From contig JAIVHN010000282.1 of assembly GCA_020201015.1 (NCBI GenBank), positions 1 through 5,891 on the forward strand: a DNA stretch of 5,891 bases, in the 5' to 3' direction. The position numbers were made by a program, and so were the translations under genes. Numbering within the stretch: the first letter of the stretch is position 1; each line of letters opens with the position of its first letter. Positions 1 to 5,314 of this stretch are shown here, piece after piece. Below the pieces are notes generated by a model, which did not search any database, was not told the origin of the DNA, and saw only the letters and a list, made by a program, of their open reading frames with translations. Source of the stretch: Spirochaeta sp. (GTDB lineage Bacteria > Spirochaetota > Spirochaetia > DSM-27196 > SLAA01).

Positions 1-1
1 G

Positions 2-79
2 ATCATTACTGAAAGTGGCGATGATCACACCGCCGATATTATGCCTTACGCTATCGACCAAAAAAAAAACAGATCTTAA
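2..79 (+). CDS. 3' end of an upstream reading frame, probably the 5' part of the next gene
   Basis: Frame 2 is open from the window edge and ends at TAA 77-79. It reads IITESGDDHTADIMPYAIDQ followed by lysines, Asn, Arg, Ser, which is ordinary soluble-protein sequence up to the A-run. The last residues after the A-run come from a repeated AGATCT element. Frame 1 has stops at 10-12 and 22-24 but is open from 25 onward, and from position 70 it reads a convincing helix (QILTDLLSEQNSDPT, then ELRRFLQTIRK) straight into the ATG at 163. The simplest reading is one gene split between two frames at the ten-A run: frame 2 upstream, frame 1 downstream. One extra A, or two fewer, would join them. A genuinely separate upstream gene ending at 79 is possible but less likely. 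No function is recognisable from this fragment. Confidence 0.5.
   Translation: MITESGDDHTADIMPYAIDQKKNRS
60..70 (+). other. A10 homopolymer with A AAA AAC slippery heptamer
   Basis: Positions 60-69 are ten consecutive A followed by C. In frame 2, bases 64-70 form A AAA AAC with zero-frame codons AAA (65-67) and AAC (68-70), which matches the X XXY YYZ -1 slippery pattern. A -1 slip there moves reading into frame 1, the frame of the 163-1044 gene, just before the frame 2 TAA at 77-79. Runs of this length are also prone to RNA polymerase slippage, replication slippage and sequencing miscounts, so the sequence alone cannot separate programmed recoding from a one-base error. It is the longest homopolymer I noticed in the window. 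Confidence 0.5.
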
Positions 80-86
80 CAGATCT
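68..86 (+). repeat. Tandem 9-base repeat forming a small hairpin
   Basis: AACAGATCT occurs at 68-76 and again at 78-86, separated by one T. AGATCT is its own reverse complement, so 71-76 can pair with 81-86 around a TAAC loop, giving a 6-bp stem with a 4-base loop. The frame 2 stop codon (77-79) lies in that loop. The stem is short and starts directly after the slippery heptamer, whereas known -1 stimulatory structures usually sit several bases further downstream, so a role in frameshifting is only a possibility. Confidence 0.45.
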
Positions 87-162
87 ACTCTCCGAGCAGA
101 ACAGCGACCCGACGCACCCGCAGGCAGATGAACTGCGCCGATTTCTTCAGACAATACGAAAA

Positions 163-1044
163 ATGAGCTTTGATTTACGCTCGCCGGTAGTTGCCTTCAG
201 CGCAGCTGCAGATTTACTCCGTATGACCAAAGGCGCGCTGCTGTTGCGCAGCCATGACGGAGACAGTTTTGCGGTGTGGGCACATCGTGACCTTGATGAG
301 ACTACTCGCCACCGGCTCGAGTTCCCGCGTCACGCACTTCCAACACTCATGCGCGACTTAGGCTTGGAATCTTCGGCCGGTGAGTCACAGAGGATTGCTA
401 CTCTTACTCCGTATTTGTCAAATAGACAGTCTTCCATGATCAGGTCACCTCTCCTTCTTGCGTTGCCCGATTCGAACCCGCAGGCGCTATTGCTTATTCT
501 TGACTCTCCGTATCTCACAGATGAACAAGCAACTGTCGGTATGCTTTTAGCCGCAGTAGGAGATCCTATTGTTGATGCAGTCAACAACACTGCAGTTCAA
601 CAACTGCGCACCGCTACTCACCAACCGGCGTTTAGTCGGAGCGAGTTTTCACAGCGCATTCTTAGCGATATTCAGCAAGCCGGTACCGGAGGCCGCGTAG
701 TGGCCCTGAACGTTCAACCAATGCTCGATTATATGACAAAACACCATCCTGAGATCGACCGGTTTCGTTGTTTTCAGGATTTGCATACCCTGATAAAGCG
801 CATTACCGGGACTGAGTTCTTAGTAGGACCACACGATCCGACACAACGCGTGTGGATCTATATCCCGGCAGAAGCCGGTGAAGATACAGCTCTCCTCGTA
901 GCACACCTTTCCAAGGTTATACGGACAAAGTTCACAATCGAGATTGATGTCGAGGTCCTCACCTATCATGAGGTAGAGTTGCACTCGAACTTGCCGGAGA
1001 CTCAGTCACAGCTCGACAACATTCTGGCCGATGTTCAAGATTGA
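163..1044 (+). CDS. GAF-like domain protein with a degenerate C-terminal domain, function unknown
   Basis: This 293-residue soluble protein has no signal peptide or membrane helix. Residues about 10-145 look like a GAF-type sensory fold: helix AADLLRMTKGALLLR, strand FAVWAHRDLD, then SPLLLALPDSNPQALLLIL and a closing helix ending PIVDAV. Residues about 157-275 begin like a GGDEF-family module (SRSEFSQRILSDI, then VVALNVQPMLDYM), but no GGDEF signature is present where it would be expected (TGTEFLVGP). If related, the domain is catalytically dead. The ATG at 163 is the only ATG, GTG or TTG in frame 1 after the stop at 22-24, and it has no Shine-Dalgarno sequence. The frame stays open and protein-like back to the A-run, so the true product probably begins further upstream in frame 2. 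It overlaps the first Maf-like gene by 14 bases and is presumably co-transcribed with it. A sensory or scaffold role for the operon is inference; the family was not identified. Confidence 0.7.
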   Translation: MSFDLRSPVVAFSAAADLLRMTKGALLLRSHDGDSFAVWAHRDLDETTRHRLEFPRHALPTLMRDLGLESSAGESQRIATLTPYLSNRQSSMIRSPLLLALPDSNPQALLLILDSPYLTDEQATVGMLLAAVGDPIVDAVNNTAVQQLRTATHQPAFSRSEFSQRILSDIQQAGTGGRVVALNVQPMLDYMTKHHPEIDRFRCFQDLHTLIKRITGTEFLVGPHDPTQRVWIYIPAEAGEDTALLVAHLSKVIRTKFTIEIDVEVLTYHEVELHSNLPETQSQLDNILADVQD

Positions 1045-2689
1045 GAGCTCAAAAAGCGGGCATCCATGTGTGGTCTATAATGGGAAATACCTCCACTCAA
1101 GCTACGACCCTGAGAGAGAGGCCCAAAAGCACCTCCTGTCCCACATCGGCGAAAGAGCCCCCGACACCGCGGTCGTCGTAGGACCAGGATTAGGCTACAT
1201 CGGCGCGGAGCTTCGTAAACGTGGGATATTCACGATTCAGGTGTTCTTATCCGCATTGACCCACTCCGCAGCAATTGAACGAGGAGATGTAGCCTGGCAT
1301 CCCGAGGATACCTGCAAAACTACCGGAACCGCAGCGGGTGATGCATTCGATGCGAGAGCCCTTCGTGCTTTTCTTCGATCCGTCTTGAGCGATACCGACA
1401 GCGTAGGGCTTGAGGTGCTGTCTTGGCCCCCATGCTTGGAAGCGTTTCCAGATGAATCTGAGAAAGCTCTTGGTGCAATTGCAGATGTCGTGCGTGAAAG
1501 TAATGCTAATCTGACCACGATTGCGGCATTTGGACCACGATGGTTTCGCAACCTGTGTTCGAATTTCCGTGACAGTGCTTCTGGAAACACGGTACCCCCA
1601 ACCTGTAAGCTCGTGGTGCTCGCGGCTGCAGGCCCTTCGCTGGAGTCTGCCGTTCCTGTACTGCAGGAATTGTACCGCTCGCTGTCACAGGGACAGAAAG
1701 ATCAGCACCCGCGAAAACAGCAACCCGAAGTTGCGGATTGCGAGATCTGGGCCGTTGGCACTGCGTTGAGGCCGCTTTTGGCGGCAGGTATCCAGCCCAG
1801 TATGGTAGTAACAACCGATGCCGGTTATTTTGCCTTGGAACACCTGAACGCTGCACGCGGCTCATTTAACTACTGCATTGCAGCGCCACTCACTGCCGCG
1901 CGGGGCTTTACACGACGTGGCTCGGAGCACGTCGTCTTAAATCAGGGCTCAATTATCGAGCAAGAACTTTTCTCGCGTTGCCGCTTGCCGACAATACAGC
2001 TGCCAGCTAACGGCACGGTGGCAGGATCAGCCCTTGAATTGGCACTGCGTGTGTGCTCAGGGCGCGTGGTACTGGTTGGTCTTGATTTAGGGTACCGTGA
2101 TATTCAGCCCCACGCGCGCCCCCATAGCTTTGAACACTATCTTTGGCGTAAAGAGTCCCGTCTGCGGCCAGTCTACAGCATGTTTGCGGCACGAGCGTTC
2201 GACCTCAGCACGCGCATGCCGCAAGGGCGGCGCACGACGCGCCAACTGGAAACATACGCAGGATGGTTCCTTTCTCGGGCCGATCTCATGCGGCACGCCG
2301 GTAAGGCTCTTTCCAACGCTACAGTTGAGATTAAGAGCCGTTCTCCGAAGGGTTTCACGGAACGTCCAACAAACGAATTGACAGAACAGGAACGCACCGG
2401 GGCTTTAGACAGCATGTTCCAGGCTTTGGAAACTCGCTTACAGCGTGTGGCAGCCATACATAGCCGGGAAGAGTTTCTGGCTTTACTGCATCCGCAGCGA
2501 TTTGAACGGAGTGCATCCGAGTCGCGCTCAGACCATGAAGACCTACAGGTGTTGACCTACCTCAACTGTCGTGGGGTTATTAACTGCATCCATCAAGTTG
2601 ACGCTGCTTCCTTTCGCACAGAACTGTTGCAGGCCGTTAAAGCAGCCCGCAAGCTTATCAACGATCAAAAACACGAGCACCGGCAGTGA
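1031..2689 (+). CDS. Maf/MptE-like (DUF115) putative glycosyltransferase, first paralogue
   Basis: This 552-residue cytoplasmic protein resembles the motility-associated-factor (Maf) family, whose characterised members glycosylate flagellin with nonulosonic acids in Campylobacter, Helicobacter and Aeromonas. Family-like blocks appear in order: NGKYLHSSYDPEREA (17-31), VVVGPGLGYIGAEL (48-61), VVLAAAGPSLE (195-205, usually GAGPSLD), VGTALRPLLAAGIQP then VVTTDAGY (242-266), and GTVAGSALELALRV then VLVGLDLGY (328-355). The N-terminal block lacks the acidic EPD-type motif found in the neighbour, reading IQVFLSAL instead. Asp263 of the usual SIDP motif is kept, but the Pro is not. A hydrophilic insertion lies at about 217-236, and the C-terminal 140 residues are mainly helical. 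The ATG lies inside the end of the preceding gene and has no clear ribosome site, consistent with translational coupling. Automatic tools may call this 6-hydroxymethylpterin diphosphokinase after the archaeal MptE; glycosylation is the better guess. The acceptor and sugar donor are unknown. Confidence 0.8.
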   Translation: MFKIESSKSGHPCVVYNGKYLHSSYDPEREAQKHLLSHIGERAPDTAVVVGPGLGYIGAELRKRGIFTIQVFLSALTHSAAIERGDVAWHPEDTCKTTGTAAGDAFDARALRAFLRSVLSDTDSVGLEVLSWPPCLEAFPDESEKALGAIADVVRESNANLTTIAAFGPRWFRNLCSNFRDSASGNTVPPTCKLVVLAAAGPSLESAVPVLQELYRSLSQGQKDQHPRKQQPEVADCEIWAVGTALRPLLAAGIQPSMVVTTDAGYFALEHLNAARGSFNYCIAAPLTAARGFTRRGSEHVVLNQGSIIEQELFSRCRLPTIQLPANGTVAGSALELALRVCSGRVVLVGLDLGYRDIQPHARPHSFEHYLWRKESRLRPVYSMFAARAFDLSTRMPQGRRTTRQLETYAGWFLSRADLMRHAGKALSNATVEIKSRSPKGFTERPTNELTEQERTGALDSMFQALETRLQRVAAIHSREEFLALLHPQRFERSASESRSDHEDLQVLTYLNCRGVINCIHQVDAASFRTELLQAVKAARKLINDQKHEHRQ

Positions 2690-4413
2690 GTCATACCGGC
2701 AGCTTGCTGCAGCGCAACCTTAGAGCATTGCTTGCTGGCGGCGGCGGAGCAAACAAAGCCACCGTCGCAAAGGTAGCCGCAAGCCAAGCCTCGCAAAGGT
2801 TGCAGATTGAAGCCTCACGTGTTGGAGGCATGAGCGAGCCCACAGCGACCTTAAACGTATCAGCTGCGCAGGGAGAACAAGAAACACCAGAGGGAATGCC
2901 GAATCAGGAAGGGGCGTTACTACTCCACTCACGCTATCGACCGATGTCGGAGGCCCGCAAGTTTGCACGCGGAACTGAAATTGAAAGTTGTGACTACATG
3001 CTACTGTACGGATTCGGTTTAGGTTATGAGGCTGAAGCTTTGCTGGAAGCAGCCCCACAACTTGAGCTCCGAATTATTGAGCCCGACCCAGCACTGTTGT
3101 ATAGCGCGTTTTCGGCACGGGATTTAAGCACACTACTCTACTCAGCCCACGTAAGTATTGTCTGCGAGGATAGCGTCGCCGAGGCGGTAGACAGACTGGA
3201 TTACCTACCCTTCTTCTTCCCAAACCTTAGGACTACGAGCCTTCGAGCCAGGTTACCGGCGGACGAACAGTATTTCAAAAGTTTTGCCAGAAGTCTTGAG
3301 CGCTTTATTGCCGCTGCAGGAAACGATTACCGCGCCTGTGCCGCATACGGGCTACGATGGTGCGTAAACACGATCCGAAATCTCGCGCTCCTCGAGCGGG
3401 CGGAGCTGTATACCGAGCCCGCTCCAACCCCAGACTGGACTATAGTAGGCGCGGGTCCCAGCGCCGATCGCGCGGTGCAGCGCCAACACTCTGTCTCCAC
3501 GATCTTCTGCGACACTGCAGTACCGGCCGCCGCTGCGTATGCGTACTCCAGACTTACCGCGGTCTCAATTGACCCCCAGCCCATATCACACCTGCATTAT
3601 CTCGGAGTGTCTCTAAAAAACATCCATCTTTTTGCCGATCTGGGTTCCCATCACAATTTACTCCGGAAGTTCCCGCACATAACTTTCATCAGCTCGGGAC
3701 ATCCACTTCACACCTATCTTCATTCCCAAGGGATTCCGATAGGTCCACGCTTAGTGCGAGGTGGAAGCGTTTCTGAGACTGCTCTGCGCATAGCACACTA
3801 TTCCGGGGCAACCGCAATTCAACTCTATGGTTTAGACTTTGCTTATCTTGCAGAAAAAAGTTATGTGGCCGGAAGCTGGATAGACTCGTACCTCCGCATT
3901 CGAAGCAACCGTCTAAACAGCATAAGCGACCAAAACTACGCGTTTCTTCAGCAGCGTAACGCTGTCCGATGCTCAGGCGTCACCCACGAACATCAACCCC
4001 CTACTTACCATACCGAGTTGCTCAACGAATACCGGGAAGCGTTTTTAGCAACCGCGAAAGAGCTCGGATTTACGTATCAGGCCGCCAAGTCATTTGACGC
4101 TCCTGGACGACTTCATGCCGACCGCCGGGTTTCACCAAGCCACGGAGCCACCCCCGATAGCCCTACCGCCACGTACCGGAGGGTAAAAGATGTGCTACAA
4201 AAGCTGAAGCAAGACTTGACCGCATTTCATATACCGACCGACGATTCCAGATTGAGCTCAACGTATCGCACACTTGGTGCGGCTGGCGCAGCTCTTGTCC
4301 CCGCGGCTATCTTCTATCACGAACGGCGAGGCTTAAGCCGATGCGAAGCTATGAAAACATCGTGTGACCTAATGATCATGGAAATCTCTCAGTTCAGCGG
4401 CGACGATACGTGA
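2686..4413 (+). CDS. Maf/MptE-like (DUF115) putative glycosyltransferase, second paralogue
   Basis: This 575-residue protein is the more canonical Maf-like member of the pair. Blocks in order are LLQRNLRALL (7-16, like the xNLxAL start of the family), LHSRYRPMSEARKFA (80-94), LLYGFGLGYEAEALLE (106-121), LRIIEPDPALL (128-138), WTIVGAGPSADRA (251-263), DTAVPAAAAYAYSRL then AVSIDPQ (276-298), and GGSVSETALRIA then LYGLDFAY (359-387). The GAGPS, SIDP and GLDxxY signatures match the MptE-like core. Residues about 17-75 form an Ala/Gly/Ser/Gln/Glu-rich linker of low complexity. The start is GTG 2686, overlapping the previous TGA in GTGA (4 bases). It is preferred over ATG 2830 and ATG 2896 because it keeps the NLRAL block and because purine-rich stretches sit too close to those ATGs. 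The two paralogues share only core motifs, so they probably diverged long ago and may use different substrates or act as partners. The 3' end overlaps the convergent Memo gene by 20 bases. Confidence 0.85.
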   Translation: MSHTGSLLQRNLRALLAGGGGANKATVAKVAASQASQRLQIEASRVGGMSEPTATLNVSAAQGEQETPEGMPNQEGALLLHSRYRPMSEARKFARGTEIESCDYMLLYGFGLGYEAEALLEAAPQLELRIIEPDPALLYSAFSARDLSTLLYSAHVSIVCEDSVAEAVDRLDYLPFFFPNLRTTSLRARLPADEQYFKSFARSLERFIAAAGNDYRACAAYGLRWCVNTIRNLALLERAELYTEPAPTPDWTIVGAGPSADRAVQRQHSVSTIFCDTAVPAAAAYAYSRLTAVSIDPQPISHLHYLGVSLKNIHLFADLGSHHNLLRKFPHITFISSGHPLHTYLHSQGIPIGPRLVRGGSVSETALRIAHYSGATAIQLYGLDFAYLAEKSYVAGSWIDSYLRIRSNRLNSISDQNYAFLQQRNAVRCSGVTHEHQPPTYHTELLNEYREAFLATAKELGFTYQAAKSFDAPGRLHADRRVSPSHGATPDSPTATYRRVKDVLQKLKQDLTAFHIPTDDSRLSSTYRTLGAAGAALVPAAIFYHERRGLSRCEAMKTSCDLMIMEISQFSGDDT

Positions 4414-5236
4414 GTCCAGCGTATCCCACAAAGGAATCGGCAGGCTGGCAGTCGTAACTGGTATGGTAACCAATGAGCTCGGCGTCATCACAGCCGACGG
4501 CGTTTGCGTACTCTACGGCCACCGCGGCGGCCCCGGCTGAACATGCTGAACGGTCACGCACACCGACCTCTGTCACACCATCCGCATCCATCTTCACAAG
4601 TTTAGCCAGAATCTTGGCGTCGTTTGCTTCTCGCACCCAAGTGTGTGCTTCATCTCCCAAACCATGGTCGGTGAAGCCAAATGCAGGCCCATAATGGGTC
4701 AGATCGGTGGAGCCGATCACTGTGATGTCGTAACCATCCTGGCGTAGCGCCGCTTCGGCAAGTACCTTTGCCAGGCGGTGAACAAGCTCGGAATTCGGAC
4801 CTACGCGGAGCCAAACCGTGCGCGCCGCGGGATTGAGATAACGAATCATCGGCAAAACCACCTCAACTGAGTTCTCCGAGTCTTCATCCGGCACGGTTTC
4901 AAAGTTATGGAGCACTAAATCACGTAGCTCAGCGTCCGCCTCAACCAACCCCAACGGCGTTTCGAAGGCGTCTTCAACCGCCACAACTAAAGGCGCAGAT
5001 GATGAAAGATGCCCCCCAACAACAACCACTGTCTTGCTTCGTTCCAGAGTGCTGAGTGTGTCAAAAGCTAAGCGACCCGAAAATGTCCAACCGGCGTGCG
5101 GCACTACCACCGCACGCGACCGCGGCTTTTCAAGATCTCTGCAGCACCAGTCGTGCAGAACCAATTTGGTAGCTTTACCGGTCTGCGGATACCACCCGGC
5201 GGAAAGCTTACGTTGACGAACGTTTTCCGACATCAC
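4394..5236 (-). CDS. amrB: Memo-family protein (AmmeMemoRadiSam system protein B)
   Basis: This protein of 280 residues (279 if translation begins at ATG 5233) matches the Memo family; human MEMO1 is 297 residues. Visible blocks are RQRKLSAGWYPQ (7-18), VPHAGWTFSGRLA (45-57), VVVGGHLSSSAP (71-82), ENSVEVVLPMIRYL (121-134), IGSTDLTHYG (174-183), RDRSACSAGAAAVAVEYA (227-244), and YHTSYD then FVGYAGLTY at the end. His47, His76 and Cys232 correspond to the metal-site residues of human MEMO1 (His49, His81, Cys244), and Asp178 and His181 to its Asp-Phe-Cys-His motif. The fold is related to extradiol dioxygenases, and MEMO1 has been reported to bind iron or copper. The bacterial reaction is unknown. 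The usual AMMECR1 and radical SAM partners are absent here. The start must be GTG 5236 or ATG 5233, because an in-frame TGA lies at 5242-5240. The ribosome site is poor. The symbol amrB reflects the family name only. Confidence 0.88.
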   Translation of the reverse strand: MMSENVRQRKLSAGWYPQTGKATKLVLHDWCCRDLEKPRSRAVVVPHAGWTFSGRLAFDTLSTLERSKTVVVVGGHLSSSAPLVVAVEDAFETPLGLVEADAELRDLVLHNFETVPDEDSENSVEVVLPMIRYLNPAARTVWLRVGPNSELVHRLAKVLAEAALRQDGYDITVIGSTDLTHYGPAFGFTDHGLGDEAHTWVREANDAKILAKLVKMDADGVTEVGVRDRSACSAGAAAVAVEYANAVGCDDAELIGYHTSYDCQPADSFVGYAGLTYRRR

Positions 5237-5242
5237 ACTTCA

Positions 5243-5271
5243 ATGATATCAGCGATATTGACAACCGTACA
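5243..5271 (-). promoter_or_regulatory. Possible promoter of the Memo gene, leaderless geometry
   Basis: Read on the - strand, TATCAT at 5248-5243 matches the -10 consensus at 5 of 6 positions. Six bases then separate it from GTG 5236, so the expected first transcribed base is the G of that GTG. A hexamer 17 bases upstream (TGTACG, 5271-5266) matches the -35 consensus at only 3 of 6 positions. The gene lacks a convincing Shine-Dalgarno sequence, which fits a leaderless transcript. This is pattern matching in an AT-richer intergenic stretch. Confidence 0.35.
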
Positions 5272-5305
5272 CAAACACTCTTCACTTTTTTGCGTATTCA
5301 CGTAT
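5245..5305. repeat. Short spaced direct repeats in the divergent intergenic region
   Basis: Two pentamer pairs lie close to the start sites. GATAT is at 5245-5249 and 5254-5258 (9-base period), overlapping the Memo-gene -10 candidate. CGTAT is at 5293-5297 and 5301-5305 (8-base period), overlapping the -10 candidate of the membrane-protein gene. They could be regulator half-sites, but words this short recur by chance in an AT-richer stretch. Confidence 0.2.
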
Positions 5306-5308
5306 ACT
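5281..5308 (+). promoter_or_regulatory. Possible promoter of the membrane-protein gene, leaderless geometry
   Basis: TATACT at 5303-5308 matches the -10 consensus at 5 of 6 positions. TTCACT at 5281-5286, 16 bases upstream, matches the -35 consensus at 4 of 6. Counting from the -10 box, the expected start of transcription is position 5315, the A of the ATG. No Shine-Dalgarno sequence lies between them, so the mRNA would be leaderless. A perfect TTGACA lies further upstream at 5258-5263 but has no good -10 at the right distance. Confidence 0.4.
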
Positions 5309-5314
5309 GTGACT

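Noticed and set aside
1076..1081. Perfect TATAAT hexamer near the start of the first Maf-like gene
   Set aside because: It lies inside coding sequence. There is no -35 match 16-18 bases upstream (the nearest, TTGAGA at 1041-1046, is 29 bases away) and no TG extension. Most likely chance.
1237..1865. Open frames on the - strand opposite the first Maf-like gene
   Set aside because: They lie wholly within a well-supported coding region, resemble no family, and have Arg/Ser/Pro-rich shadow composition.
2826..2832. Alternative start ATG 2830 of the second Maf-like gene with GGAGG at 2824-2828
   Set aside because: Only one base separates the GGAGG from the ATG, too close for ribosome binding, and starting there would remove the family-like NLRALL block. 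GTG 2686 with the GTGA overlap is preferred.
1031..4413. Annotation of the pair as 6-hydroxymethylpterin diphosphokinases
   Set aside because: The MptE name comes from an archaeal enzyme sharing the core domain. The length, N-terminal region and tandem arrangement fit bacterial Maf-type proteins, and no pterin or folate gene is nearby.
4413..4470. Possible bidirectional terminator at the convergent junction
   Set aside because: Only a 4-bp TGGT/ACCA stem was found, with no adjacent T-run on either strand.
5258..5263. Perfect TTGACA -35 hexamer in the divergent region
   Set aside because: At 16-18 base spacing the -10 position has only TTCACT-like sequence (3 of 6). The TATACT at 5303 is too far away to pair with it.
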